From the NCBI GenBank assembly GCA_947493335.1, contig CANLQO010000008.1, positions 1 to 64,000 of the forward strand: DNA of 64,000 nucleotides. Direction: 5' to 3'. Below are positions 7,921-17,585 of the stretch, one piece after another. The stretch is from an uncultured Paracoccaceae bacterium. GTDB taxonomy: Bacteria > Pseudomonadota > Alphaproteobacteria > Rhodobacterales > Rhodobacteraceae. Made by a program: the position numbers and the translations under genes. The notes below the pieces were generated by a model. That model made no database searches. It was not told where the DNA came from and was given only the letters and a program-made list of their open reading frames with translations. Numbering within the stretch: position 1 is the first letter of the stretch; each line of letters begins with the position of its first letter.

Positions 7921-9342
7921 ATGTCGCTAAATTTTGAACCTTTTACGGATGGCGGCATTGCTAGTTCAATCGCTGAACAGATCAGGCGGATGACAATGGA
8001 CGGGTCATTGATGTCAGGCCACCGGCTGCCCTCCACAAGAATCCTAGCCAAAGAATTGGATGTCGCACGCGGCACAGTGACGGCGGCAGTCGAGGCGTTG
8101 ATAGCGGAAGGATTGTTGGAAACCCGAACAGGGGCCGGTACATTCGTTACCATGGAAGCCAGCCCGGAAATTGCCCAACCGGAGCGAGTTTTGACAGTAG
8201 AGACGCGGCAACAGAGGATCGTTCCTGATGTCGATCCTCGATTTGACGGCCCCTTGAATTTCCAGCCCTGCCGCCCGTCGATGGAGGCATTCCCTAAACA
8301 AAAATGGCGGCGTGCCGTCTCTGATACCGCTAGTCAAACCCCATCAATCGATTACGGCGATCCGCAGGGTGAACCGGCGCTTCGGCGTGCTATCGCCTCC
8401 TATTTGTGCCGCGCTCGTGGCATGGATGTGGATGCAAGTGAGATCATTGTGACCAATGGCGCGCTCCATGCCATGAACATCCTCGCACAATTGATGCTTG
8501 GACCACTTGACAAAGTGGGTTTTGAAGAGCCTGGGTACCCATTGGCGCGGCAGGTATTTAGTCGATACGGTGCAGGCTTATTCTCATTGCAGGTCGACGG
8601 AGATGGCGCTGTTTGTGAAACGTTGCCCGAGCGTGGCGGAAACGTCAGGTTGCTTTATGTCACCCCGTCCCATCAGTTTCCGACAGGAGCCCGGCTTTCC
8701 CTGAGACGGCGGCAAGGTCTGATCAATTGGGCGGCAAGAAATGGTGCCTTGATCATCGAAGACGACTATGACGGCGAGTTCCGGTTCGATATCGCCCCTC
8801 TGCCTCCGATGGCAGCGATGAAAGGCGGACAGAATGTGATCTACTTCGGCACTTTCTCGAAAACGCTTTTCCCCGGATTGCGAGTTGGGTTCGCCTGCGG
8901 ACCAGCAGATTTAATTGCCGAAATGGCCATCCATCGAGCTACCTCAGATTATCAATCAGGTACAATTGTGCAACTGGCTCTTGGAAAGTTTATTCAATCT
9001 GGCGAATTTGAAAAACACATCATGAGAATGCGGCGGATTTACGGACGAAAACGCAAGGCACTTGCTGATGCAATCAACTTAAGTGCATCTGACTTGAAGT
9101 TACAGGGTACAGAATCCGGCCTGAACGGTTTGATTAGATTGCCTGCGGGTGTGACGGCTACCATGGTTGCAAAATTAGCAAGGGGTAAGGGAGTTTTCAT
9201 AAACTCCGTTCGCCGATATTGCTCGCCTGAAAGTTGTGTATCCGACGATGCCTTGGTGTTCGGATACTCTGCCGTTTCAGAAGCTCAGATAATCCAAGGG
9301 GTCGCATGTTTGGCGCAAATTGTACGGGACTATAGGCAATGA
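7921..9342 (+). CDS. MocR-type regulator (GntR DNA-binding + aminotransferase domains)
   Basis: A 473-residue MocR/GabR-type transcription factor. Residues about 10-80 are a GntR winged helix (GGIASSIAEQIRRM, GHRLPSTRILAKELDVARGTVTAAVEAL). Residues about 120-470 are an aminotransferase fold I domain with the PLP pocket (VTNGALHAMN, IIEDDYDGEFRF, and the Schiff-base lysine in FGTFSKTLFPGLRVGF). Such proteins bind PLP as an effector cofactor and regulate neighbouring genes, here the divergent EamA-GST operon. The ATG at 7921 is chosen because it directly precedes the conserved domain. Confidence 0.9.
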   Translation: MSLNFEPFTDGGIASSIAEQIRRMTMDGSLMSGHRLPSTRILAKELDVARGTVTAAVEALIAEGLLETRTGAGTFVTMEASPEIAQPERVLTVETRQQRIVPDVDPRFDGPLNFQPCRPSMEAFPKQKWRRAVSDTASQTPSIDYGDPQGEPALRRAIASYLCRARGMDVDASEIIVTNGALHAMNILAQLMLGPLDKVGFEEPGYPLARQVFSRYGAGLFSLQVDGDGAVCETLPERGGNVRLLYVTPSHQFPTGARLSLRRRQGLINWAARNGALIIEDDYDGEFRFDIAPLPPMAAMKGGQNVIYFGTFSKTLFPGLRVGFACGPADLIAEMAIHRATSDYQSGTIVQLALGKFIQSGEFEKHIMRMRRIYGRKRKALADAINLSASDLKLQGTESGLNGLIRLPAGVTATMVAKLARGKGVFINSVRRYCSPESCVSDDALVFGYSAVSEAQIIQGVACLAQIVRDYRQ

Positions 9343-9522
9343 CAAGATATTGTTCTTGGATCAACACTCCCATTGGATCATTTCTTGTGGCGGGAACGGT
9401 AGCCAATACCTATGTGGCAAAAACGGTCGATACTGGTGAAAAACTCTAGCGGTTTTCTTACTTGGGTTTCCTGCGCTATCGTGTCGGTGACCGTTGCTGT
9501 CTGAAGCCGAGAGGATGAAGTT

Positions 9523-9882
9523 TTGGTGTTTGTTTTCGCGGTTGCCCCATTGCTCTGGATCGCTTTGGCAATCTGGTGTGTTGGACGTCAGGCCACGGCA
9601 TCGAAGTTGCCCCCCAAGTTCTTCGCTGCAGTGCTTTGCTTGCAGTTCGTCGTGATTGCCTTGCCTTTCGTCATCTACAATTGGTCAGTGGGTGCGGCTG
9701 GTCTGTCTGATTTCAGCGGTTGCCCAAACGGCCAAGAGTATTGTGATGAGTTTTATCAGTTGGAGCGCTTGGGAGACCGCATGCTCTTTCAGTTAGCTGC
9801 GGCATTTTGGGTGGGCATCGCAATTTGGGGCGTCGCGTTTTCAGCAAGTCACCGGTTGCAGGTAAGACTGAGCGGCACTTGA
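9523..9882 (+). CDS. small membrane protein with a loop cysteine pair
   Basis: A 119-residue predicted membrane protein. Three hydrophobic segments are visible (FVFAVAPLLWIALAIWCV, FFAAVLCLQFVVIALPFVIY, LFQLAAAFWVGIAIWGVAF), with a loop containing two cysteines (SGCPNGQEYCDEFY) that could form a disulfide. The frame opens with TTG (9523) about 8 nt after GAGAGG; a GTG follows three bases later. No family is recognised. It sits immediately upstream of the IS1182-type transposase gene. Confidence 0.5.
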   Translation: MVFVFAVAPLLWIALAIWCVGRQATASKLPPKFFAAVLCLQFVVIALPFVIYNWSVGAAGLSDFSGCPNGQEYCDEFYQLERLGDRMLFQLAAAFWVGIAIWGVAFSASHRLQVRLSGT

Positions 9883-9934
9883 TCTAACATCAACCTGCTG
9901 ATTCACTTGCTATATCTGCAAGGGGGATCGGGCG

Positions 9935-11275
9935 ATGATGGGACGGCTGGAGACGCAAGAGAACCTGTTCTATCGGTTCCGGATCGAGGATCACGTTCCC
10001 CAAGATCACCTGTTGCGCCGGATCGATTGGCTGTTGGACTTCGACGCGATCCGCCAAGAGCTGGCTGCGCTCTACAGCCACACGGGACGTCCCTCTGTTG
10101 ATCCCGAGTTGATGCTGCGCATGCTGCTGGTTGGCTATCTGTACGGCATCCGGTCTGAACGACGGCTTGTCGAGGAGGTTCATCTCAATCTGGCGTATCG
10201 GTGGTTCTGCAAGTTGGGCCTGGAAGGCCAGTTGCCGGATCGCTCAACCTTTTCCAAGAACCGCCATGGGCGCTTTGCCAAGGGCGATGTGCTGCGCCGC
10301 CTGTTTGAAAGCATCGTGGAAAAGTGCATTGGCTTCGGGATTGTGGGCGGCACGGACGCAGCCATCGACGGCAGTACCATCGAGGCGGATGCCAACCGGG
10401 ATCGTAAGGATGCGCCGGAAGCGGTTCAAAAAATCTGGTCGCGTCAGGAACAGGTGCAGCGCCCGGTGGCTGAGTATCTGGAAAAGCTGGCCAACGCTGA
10501 AGGCACGGTACAATCCGGCCCGAAGAAGAAACCGCCCAAGTATATCTCGGAGACCGATCCTGAAGCAGCATGGTCTCTAAAGGATGGCCCTGGCCGGTTC
10601 AGCTACGAGACCAACTACCTGGTCGATACCGATCACGGCATCATCATGGATGTCGAGGCCACGCCCGCCCGGCTCAGTCAGGAGATCGCAGCCGCCAAGA
10701 CGATGCTGGATCGCAGCCGTGACCGCCACGACTTCCGCCCGGATCGGGTTGCGGCGGATGGATCATACGGCACCGGCCCGTTTCTGGCCTGGCTCCTGAA
10801 ACGCGAAGTCACGCCACATGTGCCGGTGCTGGATCGCCAGCATCAGACCAAGGGCAAGTACGACCTCAGCCATTTCCAGTACGACTCCGCGCGCGACAGC
10901 TACACTTGCCTTGAAGGCCATGAGATGCCGCTGCGGCGGATCAAGCAGGCAGACCGGATCAAGAGCTACTTTGCCGGGAAAGACACCTGCGGTGCTTGCC
11001 CAATCAAGAGGGCTTGCACCGACGCGCCGTTCAGAACCGTCACGCGCCACATGGACGAGGAAGCGCGCCAGGCTGTCCGCGATCTGCGCGATACTGCGGC
11101 TTACGACGAGAGCCGACGGCGACGAAAGAAAGTCGAGATGTTGTTCGCCCATCTAAAACGACATCTCGGCTTCAAGCGCCTCCGGCTCCGAGGTCTCAAA
11201 GGAGCCAACGAAGAATTCCTCCTCGCCGCCACTGCCCAGAACCTAAAACGTCTTGCCAAAATGGTCCCTTGTTAG
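9935..11275 (+). CDS. IS1182-family transposase
   Basis: A 446-residue DDE transposase, full length for the IS1182 family. The N-terminal domain (YRFRIEDHVPQDHLLRRID, RPSVDPELMLRMLLVGYLYGIRSERRLVEEVHLNLAYRWFC) is diagnostic. The catalytic core follows: GTDAAIDGSTIEADAN (first Asp), VAADGSYGTG (second Asp) and RRRKKVEMLFAHLKRHLGFKRLRLRG (the Glu region). A zinc-knuckle-like CGACPIKRAC lies between them. The frame is intact, so the element may be active. I could not find convincing terminal inverted repeats, so only the gene is delimited. Confidence 0.92.
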   Translation: MMGRLETQENLFYRFRIEDHVPQDHLLRRIDWLLDFDAIRQELAALYSHTGRPSVDPELMLRMLLVGYLYGIRSERRLVEEVHLNLAYRWFCKLGLEGQLPDRSTFSKNRHGRFAKGDVLRRLFESIVEKCIGFGIVGGTDAAIDGSTIEADANRDRKDAPEAVQKIWSRQEQVQRPVAEYLEKLANAEGTVQSGPKKKPPKYISETDPEAAWSLKDGPGRFSYETNYLVDTDHGIIMDVEATPARLSQEIAAAKTMLDRSRDRHDFRPDRVAADGSYGTGPFLAWLLKREVTPHVPVLDRQHQTKGKYDLSHFQYDSARDSYTCLEGHEMPLRRIKQADRIKSYFAGKDTCGACPIKRACTDAPFRTVTRHMDEEARQAVRDLRDTAAYDESRRRRKKVEMLFAHLKRHLGFKRLRLRGLKGANEEFLLAATAQNLKRLAKMVPC

Positions 11276-11527
11276 GGATCGGCAACACCCTCAATTACAA
11301 CTGCCAAAAACAGTGTCTTTGACCGCGATTACAGCGGCTTGCGAACGCGCGCCTCGACCAAACACAAGATGTAGTAGGTCGAGTTTTTCACCTAAATCGG
11401 TCTTTTATGGCCGCCAGAACCGGCCTGCGCAGGATCAACCTCTTAGCCAAGACCAAAACCCCCGGCAGAACTTTTGCGATTTTGGCAGGTTTTTGTCTCG
11501 GTTGACGAGGGGCGTCTCCAACCTTCT
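11276..11527. other. gene-free sequence after the IS1182 transposase
   Basis: About 250 bp containing the presumed right end of the IS element and no open frame that looks real. I could not identify the IS boundary or a target-site duplication. The repeat copy at 11528-11700 follows. Confidence 0.4.
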
Positions 11528-11700
11528 GTCAATGTCTGCTTTCGGGAATGCTGCGATGCAGCATTGAAACGCACACTCAACGTCCGCAATGGGCCGGCCG
11601 TGTCGGTGATGACGTGACCATGAGGGGAATATGCTGCAACCGATCTAATGGCGACTGAGAGCCCAAACTGACAAATGCTGCGCATGGCGGCAACGTCCGG
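11528..11700. repeat. dispersed intergenic repeat, copy 2
   Basis: Contains module B, GTCCGCAATGGGCCGGCCG (11582-11600), and module C, TATGCTGCAACCGATCTAA (11630-11648), followed by GAGCCCAAACT. The same B-C order is seen in the copy at 56262-56420. It lies downstream of the IS1182 transposase and of the minus-strand dehydratase gene. About 175 bp between this repeat and the dehydratase stop hold nothing I recognise. Confidence 0.7.
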
Positions 11701-11876
11701 TCTGGTCTAGCGGATATTGTTTCACCTCAATTCAACGGATGTTGCTTGTCGGGCTCCGATCTTACGAAGGGATCGCTTTCACTCAAAACTGAAATCAAAA
11801 ATCAGCCAATTGCACCTTTCAACGCTTTGCCTATTTGTTCTCGTTCACAGAAAGCATGCCGACCGTATTCCACCGA

Positions 11877-13658
11877 TTAGTGATTGTCCCTCGGCAAATC
11901 TTTCGCGACCTCGTGATAGACCGTCGCGAATTCGAGGCACCCGCCATCCGCCAGTTGTCCGACATGTTTGCGATAAAGCTCTTGCCAAGGGGTCTGGTGA
12001 ACCAAGTCGGGCGGTGACCACTTCGCTTCCCTCTCTGCCCACTCATCATCCGGCACCAACGCATTCAAAGTCCGCTTATTCAGATCGAGCTGAACGGGGT
12101 CGCCGGTCCTCAGAAACGCAAGCCCTCCACCAACAGAAGATTCAGAAGAGGCATTCAGAATTGACGGGCTTTCCGACGTGCCTGACTGACGACCATCCCC
12201 CACAGTGGGAAGATGGTGGATGCCCTGTCGAACCATGTCGTCGGGCGGAAGCATGTTCACCACTTCGGCGGAACCCGGATACCCCACACATCCGACGCCG
12301 CGAATGAACAAAATCGAGTTCTCGTCGATTTCCAGAGCGGGATCGTTGATCCGGTCATGATAGTCTTCCGGGCCCTCAAAGACGATTGCGGTCGCGGAAA
12401 GGACATTCTCTTGTCCCGGAGCTGAAAGAAAACGGTCGCGAAAGTCGGACGAGATGACCGACGTTTTCATCAACGCACTGTCAAACAGATTTCCCGAGAG
12501 AACCAAGAATCCTGCATTTTCGCGCATTGGGGCTTTGCATGTCTTGATGACTTTTTCATCGCGGGAACGCGTTTCAACCAACGTTTCACCCAACGTTTTG
12601 CCGGCAACGGTCATCACTCCGTTATCCAACCGCCCCGCGGCACTGAGTTCGCCCATAACAGCCGGAACGCCGCCTGCGCGATAGAACGCTTCCCCAAGGT
12701 ATTCGCCGGCAGGTTGCATATTGACCAGCAGCGGGACATCGAACCCGTGCTCTTGCCAATCGGTAACGTGCAGGTCGACACCAGCATGGCGGGCAACTGC
12801 CTGCAAATGCGGCGGGGCATTGGTCGAGCCGCCAATGGCCGAATTGACAACAATGGCGTTCTTGAACGCCGCGCGGGTCATGATGTCCGACGGTTTCAAA
12901 TCCTCAAAGACAAGGTCAACACTTCGCTTGCCTGTCTGATAGGCCATCGCCATCCGCTCTCGGAACGGGGCTGGAATGGCCGCACACCCAGGCAGGCTCA
13001 TTCCGAGCGCTTCGGCAAGCGCATTCATGGTGCTTGCGGTGCCCATGGTGTTGCAATGGCCCAAAGATGGTGCCGAGGCACAGACACGGCTCATGAATTC
13101 TTCATAGTCGATTTCACCTTCGGCTAGCAGCCGTCGGCTTTCCCAAACGATACTGCCGGATCCTGCTAGCGACCCATCCCACCAACCATCCAGCATCGGG
13201 CCGCCATTTAAGGTGATCGCGGGGATATTCACAGTCGCGGCGCCCATGAGCATAGCGGGCGTGGTTTTGTCACAGCCCGTTGTCAGAACAACGCCATCAA
13301 TCGGGTATCCGTGCAGCACCTCGACCAGTCCAAGATAGGCAAGGTTACGGTCAAGCGCCGCGGTCGGGCGTTTACCTGTTTCTTGAATGGGGTGAACAGG
13401 AAACTCCATTGGAATGCCGCCCGCATCGCGAATTCCGGCTTTGATGCGATTCATCAGAAAGACATGGATCTTGTTGCAGGGGGCCAGATCGGATCCGGTT
13501 TGTGCGATCCCGATAATCGGGCGCTCGCTCTGCAATTCTTCGCGGGTGTATTCCTGATTGAGGTATCGCTCGATGTAGAGCGCCGTCATGCCAGGATTGT
13601 TTGGGTTATCAAACCACTCTTGCGAGCGGAATTTCCGGTTGGCGCGTGTATCGGACAT
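11877..13658 (-). CDS. IlvD/Edd-family aldonate dehydratase
   Basis: A 593-residue Fe-S dehydratase of the IlvD/Edd family, close in style to L-arabinonate/D-xylonate dehydratases. It would convert a sugar acid to the 2-keto-3-deoxy acid. Three cluster-ligand cysteines are in place: Cys61 (SDLAPCNKIH), Cys129 (TTGCDKTTPA) and Cys202 (SLGHCNTMGTAST). The C-terminal substrate loop SGTSESPSILNASSE is typical of the sugar-acid branch. It is the last gene of the sugar operon, 153 bp downstream of the XylB-like dehydrogenase. Which aldonate it uses cannot be read from the sequence. Confidence 0.9.
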   Translation of the reverse strand: MSDTRANRKFRSQEWFDNPNNPGMTALYIERYLNQEYTREELQSERPIIGIAQTGSDLAPCNKIHVFLMNRIKAGIRDAGGIPMEFPVHPIQETGKRPTAALDRNLAYLGLVEVLHGYPIDGVVLTTGCDKTTPAMLMGAATVNIPAITLNGGPMLDGWWDGSLAGSGSIVWESRRLLAEGEIDYEEFMSRVCASAPSLGHCNTMGTASTMNALAEALGMSLPGCAAIPAPFRERMAMAYQTGKRSVDLVFEDLKPSDIMTRAAFKNAIVVNSAIGGSTNAPPHLQAVARHAGVDLHVTDWQEHGFDVPLLVNMQPAGEYLGEAFYRAGGVPAVMGELSAAGRLDNGVMTVAGKTLGETLVETRSRDEKVIKTCKAPMRENAGFLVLSGNLFDSALMKTSVISSDFRDRFLSAPGQENVLSATAIVFEGPEDYHDRINDPALEIDENSILFIRGVGCVGYPGSAEVVNMLPPDDMVRQGIHHLPTVGDGRQSGTSESPSILNASSESSVGGGLAFLRTGDPVQLDLNKRTLNALVPDDEWAEREAKWSPPDLVHQTPWQELYRKHVGQLADGGCLEFATVYHEVAKDLPRDNH

Positions 13659-13811
13659 TCGTTGTCTCCTTCATGAAATTGACTGGCCATTGGGCGTCGC
13701 ATACAATCGTGTCGACGTGTTCGAGTCAGGGCAGCTTTGGCTTCGGCAGGTCGTCAATACCGGGCCAGCGCCTATGAACGCGCCGAACATTGCGTTCACC
13801 GGTCAGACCAC

Positions 13812-14570
13812 TTAACGCCAGCCAGCATCAGCAAGGATGCACTGGTTGGTGATCGCTTGGGACGCATCAGAGCACAAAAACAGCGCCACATTTGCGATAT
13901 CTTCTGGTGTATTGAAGCGCCCAAGGCACTGGTTGCGCATCACATCGTCGTGCATCTCTGGCGTTAACCAAAGCGCCGCTTGGCGTTCAGTATGAACAAA
14001 GCCCGGCAGCAAGCAGTTGACGCGAACGCCGTCTGGCCCAGCCTCACGCGCAAGGGCGTGGGTAATGCCCTCGATCCCGGCCTTCGATGCCACATATCCA
14101 ACAGCGTTTTCCAACCCGACATGCCAGGCGACTGACCCGAAATTCAGGATCACCCCCGACTTTGCGTCGCGCATCGCCGGAAGGACCGCCTGCGCGCAGA
14201 AGAACTGATGATCCAAATTGACGGCAAGGGCCTTGCGCCAGCTTTCGGGAGTGACATCTTGGGTCGCATGGCGTGTGTCGTTCGCCGCGCCATTTACCAA
14301 CACATCAACGCCGCCTGTCGTTTCATAGATGCGTTGAAACACTGGCCCAATCGCTTCCACGTCGGTTAGATCGAACGGTAGAAAGTGAACGTTACCCTTT
14401 AGCGAGCCGGCCAAGGCGCGCCCTGCCCCTTCGTCTATGTCAAAGAAAGTGACTTGCGCGCCTTGCTCTGCAAACCCAGCAACGACCGAGGCCCCAATAC
14501 CGGTGGCGCCACCTGTGACCAATACACGCTTGCCCGATAGATCTGAATATCTTGCTGGGTCAGACATCAT
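13812..14570 (-). CDS. SDR aldose 1-dehydrogenase, Caulobacter XylB-like
   Basis: A 252-residue short-chain dehydrogenase. It has the NAD site (VTGGATGIG), a NGAAND motif in place of NNAG, the catalytic Ser (LNFGSVAWH) and YVASK. Long stretches follow the Caulobacter D-xylose dehydrogenase pattern: DVLVN.A.NDTRH, AWHVGLENAV, KAGIEGITHALARE.GPD..RVNC..PGFV.T.RQ, and the terminal DAGWR. It should oxidise an aldose to the aldonolactone, the first step of non-phosphorylative sugar oxidation. Its ATG overlaps the ATPase stop (ATGA), so it is coupled to the importer. The exact sugar is not determined. Confidence 0.88.
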   Translation of the reverse strand: MMSDPARYSDLSGKRVLVTGGATGIGASVVAGFAEQGAQVTFFDIDEGAGRALAGSLKGNVHFLPFDLTDVEAIGPVFQRIYETTGGVDVLVNGAANDTRHATQDVTPESWRKALAVNLDHQFFCAQAVLPAMRDAKSGVILNFGSVAWHVGLENAVGYVASKAGIEGITHALAREAGPDGVRVNCLLPGFVHTERQAALWLTPEMHDDVMRNQCLGRFNTPEDIANVALFLCSDASQAITNQCILADAGWR

Positions 14571-15676
14571 AGACGGACGCCGCTTTCCGGATCGAATAAG
14601 CTGATCTTCTGCATGTCGATCTCAAAATCCATGTCTTGGCCGGGGTTTGGGGCGCCATCAGGCTCACACACGATCGTTGCGTCCTGGCCCGCGATCTGAA
14701 CCATCAAAATGGTTTCGGCCCCCGTCGGTTCATCCATGTCCACGTGAACCGGCACGACAACCGACACCCCACCCTTGCGTTCGGCGCGTCGATCATGGGC
14801 CGGGCTGAAATGTTCGGGCCGCACTCCGAACGTTACCGATTGACCATCAGCCAGAGTGCTATGCCGATCAGACGGCAACGGGAGTACGGCCCCATCACCT
14901 CCATCTATCACAACGCCGAGCTGATCGCTTTGCGCCACGATTTTGGCATCAAAGAAATTCATATTTGGGGACCCCATGAACCCCGCAACGAATACGTTCG
15001 CGGGCGTTTCGTAGATGGCCTTAGGCGTGTCGTATTGTTGCAGAACGCCCTGATACATCACGGCGATGCGGGTCGCGAGGGTCATGGCCTCAATCTGGTC
15101 ATGGGTCACGTAGACCGTGGTGCGCCCGACGTTCTGGTGCAGCTTCTTGATTTCACTGCGCATTTCAACACGCAGCTTCGCGTCCAGATTTGACAGCGGT
15201 TCGTCGAACAGGAACAGTTTCGGGTCCCGCACCAACGCGCGCCCCATGGCGACCCTTTGGCGCTGTCCACCAGACAGTTGCCCGGGCTTGCGATTCAACA
15301 GAGGTTCGATCTGCAACAGGTCTGCGACCCGTTTGATCGTCTCGTTCTGTGTGGCTTTGTCGATGTTGCGACATTCCATCCCGAAGGTCATGTTCTGGCG
15401 CACCGTCATGGTCGGATAGAGCGCATAGGACTGGAACACCATCGCGATATCTCGATCCTTGGGTGCCGCATCATTCACGACCACGTCTTCGATCAGCACT
15501 TCGCCCGAGGTGACGCTTTCCAGCCCGGCGATGATCGACAAAAGCGTCGATTTCCCGCAGCCCGAGGGCCCGACCAGTGCGACGAACTCGCCTGACTCTG
15601 CTTCTAGGTTGATGTCCTTAAGCACTTCGACTGAGCCATAGCTTTTACGCAGGTTTTTTATCTGAAGAGATGACAT
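14567..15676 (-). CDS. sugar ABC transporter ATP-binding protein (MalK/UgpC type)
   Basis: A 369-residue ABC ATPase that drives the adjacent importer from the cytoplasmic face. Walker A (VGPSGCGKSTLL), Q-loop (AMVFQSYALYPTMTV), signature (LSGGQRQRVAMGRAL), Walker B (LFLFDEPLSNLDAKLR) and switch His (VYVTHDQIEAMTLA) are all intact. The C-terminal third is the TOBE/OB regulatory domain of the MalK class. It is in one operon with two permeases and a binding protein. CUT1-type composition fits uptake of oligosaccharides or sugar derivatives. Confidence 0.93.
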   Translation of the reverse strand: MSSLQIKNLRKSYGSVEVLKDINLEAESGEFVALVGPSGCGKSTLLSIIAGLESVTSGEVLIEDVVVNDAAPKDRDIAMVFQSYALYPTMTVRQNMTFGMECRNIDKATQNETIKRVADLLQIEPLLNRKPGQLSGGQRQRVAMGRALVRDPKLFLFDEPLSNLDAKLRVEMRSEIKKLHQNVGRTTVYVTHDQIEAMTLATRIAVMYQGVLQQYDTPKAIYETPANVFVAGFMGSPNMNFFDAKIVAQSDQLGVVIDGGDGAVLPLPSDRHSTLADGQSVTFGVRPEHFSPAHDRRAERKGGVSVVVPVHVDMDEPTGAETILMVQIAGQDATIVCEPDGAPNPGQDMDFEIDMQKISLFDPESGVRL

Positions 15677-15688
15677 ATTGAATGGTCC

Positions 15689-16588
15689 TTATTTCACGGC
15701 GCCAGAGGTGAGACCTCGGACGAAATATTTTCCACCAATAAGGTAGATAAAGAGCGGAGGAAGGGCGGCAAAGATGACTGCGGCGGCTTCGACGTTGTAG
15801 TGCCGCTGGCCCGTGCCAGAGCCAGAGAAGGCAACAATCGCAGAGGTGATTGGCTGGTTGGTGCCCGACGTCAGAACGGTCCCGTAAAGAAACTCGTTCC
15901 AGATGCCTGTGAACTGCCAGATGACACAAACGATTAGGATCGGCGGTGAAAGTGGCAGAATGATCCGGCGGAAGATGCGCCAGAACCCAGCGCCATCGAT
16001 CCGCGCCGCTTTGATCAGATCATCGGGAACGGCGACAAAATAGTTCCGGCAAAACAGCGTTGTAAAACTGACGCCCTGCACCGTGTGCACAAGCACCAAC
16101 CCACCAATAGTGTTGGCCAGGCCAAGTTTCCCCAGCACAAACGCCCAAGGTAAAAGGGTCATTTGCGCGGGCAAGAACACGCCCAAGGTGATTAGGCCAA
16201 ACACCCAAGTGTCATACTTGAACCGCCACTTTGAAAGCGCATAGCCATTCACCACCCCAAAGGCCGTGGACAGGATTGTCGCAGGTACCGTCATCAACAA
16301 GGTGTTGGTGAAGTATGGGGACACGCCCTCGCAGGTGCCGCCGAGGCAAAATCCGCTCCATGCTTCGAGCCAGTATTGCGAGGACAGCAAGCCCGGAACC
16401 GAGATGAACCCTTCACGCACAATCTCTTCGAGGGGGCGGAATGTGTTCATCACAATAATGAAAAGAGGTGACAAATACAGCAGCGCAAAGAACAGTAGCA
16501 GGCCGTATACGGTGGCCTTCGCCCTGATCTGACGTCTGCGGCTGCCTGTTGCCAGCGGATCAAACGCCTCGTGTGTTGCTTCAGCCAT
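15689..16588 (-). CDS. sugar ABC transporter permease (MalG type)
   Basis: A 299-residue inner-membrane permease with six membrane segments. The cytoplasmic EAA loop that contacts the ATPase is present (DDLIKAARIDGAGFWRIFRRIILPLSPP). The ATG at 16588 (MAEATHEAF) overlaps the end of the partner permease by 8 bp, so the two are coupled. The N-terminal half contains SPLFIIVMNTFRPLEEI, typical of the MalG class. It pairs with the MalF-like permease at 16581-17504. Confidence 0.92.
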   Translation of the reverse strand: MAEATHEAFDPLATGSRRRQIRAKATVYGLLLFFALLYLSPLFIIVMNTFRPLEEIVREGFISVPGLLSSQYWLEAWSGFCLGGTCEGVSPYFTNTLLMTVPATILSTAFGVVNGYALSKWRFKYDTWVFGLITLGVFLPAQMTLLPWAFVLGKLGLANTIGGLVLVHTVQGVSFTTLFCRNYFVAVPDDLIKAARIDGAGFWRIFRRIILPLSPPILIVCVIWQFTGIWNEFLYGTVLTSGTNQPITSAIVAFSGSGTGQRHYNVEAAAVIFAALPPLFIYLIGGKYFVRGLTSGAVK

Positions 16589-17504
16589 GGTTCTGGCCCT
16601 CCTTGCGTGCACGCCATCCTGTCCAGAGAACGTAGGGAATCAGGACGATCGCCAGACCGACCAAGATCATCACGGCGGCTGCGGCGCCTTGTGCAATTTG
16701 GCCGCGCTCAAACATAAGATCGTAAACCACGATTGCGGGGACTGTCGTTGCAACCCCCGGCCCCCCTTGGGTGAGGGCGACCACGAGGTCGTAAGTCTTG
16801 ATTGCGAATTGCAGAAGCACCACGGTTACCGCCACGAAAATGGGCCAGATCGTTGGCAAGACCACGCGGCGATAGATGCGCGGCATCGATGCTCCATCGA
16901 TCTGCGCGGCTTTGACCAGATCACCGTCGACCGAGCGCAATCCGGCGAGGATCAGGGCCATCGCAAAGCCCGAAGCGTGCCAGATTCCTGTGAAAACAAC
17001 GACATAAAGTGCCATGTCACGGTCGGTGATCCAGTCAAACTGCGCACTCAGCCAGCCCACATCGTTAAGCGCCTTTTCAACGCCTGTCTGCGGGTGAAAT
17101 ATCCAGCGCCAAACTGTCCCGGTGACGATGAAAGAGATCGCCAGCGGGTAAAGAAAGATAGTGCGCCACATCGCTTCGAATTTGACCCGTTGGTCAATCA
17201 GGATAGCCAGCAACGTGCCCACAAAAAGCGAACCTAAAACATAGAGCGTTCCGAACAAAAAGAGGTTTTGGTAGGCTACGGTCCAGCGTTTGCTTTGCCA
17301 CAGCGCGGCGTATTCGCCAAATCCGCCATAGGCCATATTGGGAAGCAACGTTGACTGGGATACCGAAATCCAAAGGGTCCAAAGAGAAAACAGGACCACG
17401 TAAATCGCTGCCGCGAAAAGCGTTGGCAACAAAACAAGTTGCGGGGTCCAGTCCGTCAGTTTTTGCCACCATGAGGCGCGCGTGGGCGTGGTATTCTCTG
17501 GCAT
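16581..17504 (-). CDS. sugar ABC transporter permease (MalF type)
   Basis: A 307-residue inner-membrane permease. The EAA loop (GDLVKAAQIDGASMPRIYRRVVLPTIWP) and about six hydrophobic segments identify it as a CUT1 permease. The ATG at 17504 (MPENTTPTRASWW) is preferred; upstream in-frame residues come from the hairpin region after the binding-protein gene. That hairpin probably sets a lower expression of the permeases than of the binding protein. Confidence 0.92.
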   Translation of the reverse strand: MPENTTPTRASWWQKLTDWTPQLVLLPTLFAAAIYVVLFSLWTLWISVSQSTLLPNMAYGGFGEYAALWQSKRWTVAYQNLFLFGTLYVLGSLFVGTLLAILIDQRVKFEAMWRTIFLYPLAISFIVTGTVWRWIFHPQTGVEKALNDVGWLSAQFDWITDRDMALYVVVFTGIWHASGFAMALILAGLRSVDGDLVKAAQIDGASMPRIYRRVVLPTIWPIFVAVTVVLLQFAIKTYDLVVALTQGGPGVATTVPAIVVYDLMFERGQIAQGAAAAVMILVGLAIVLIPYVLWTGWRARKEGQNHG

Positions 17505-17533
17505 CGAAAGACCTCTATTGCGTTGCGGGAGTT

Positions 17534-17570
17534 GATCTGCACCCATGAAAAAGAAGCATGGGTGCAGATC
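17534..17570 (-). other. intercistronic hairpin after the ABC binding-protein gene
   Basis: A perfect 14-bp inverted repeat, GATCTGCACCCATG (17534-17547) with CATGGGTGCAGATC (17557-17570), and a 9-nt loop. It lies between the binding-protein stop and the first permease start. There is no T run, so it is more likely an mRNA-stabilising or processing element that favours the upstream message than a full terminator. Confidence 0.75.
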
Positions 17571-17585
17571 GGTACTTAGGTCGGA

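Noticed and set aside
9870-11345. Terminal inverted repeats of the IS1182 element
   Set aside because: Compared both flanks by eye and found only short, unconvincing matches.
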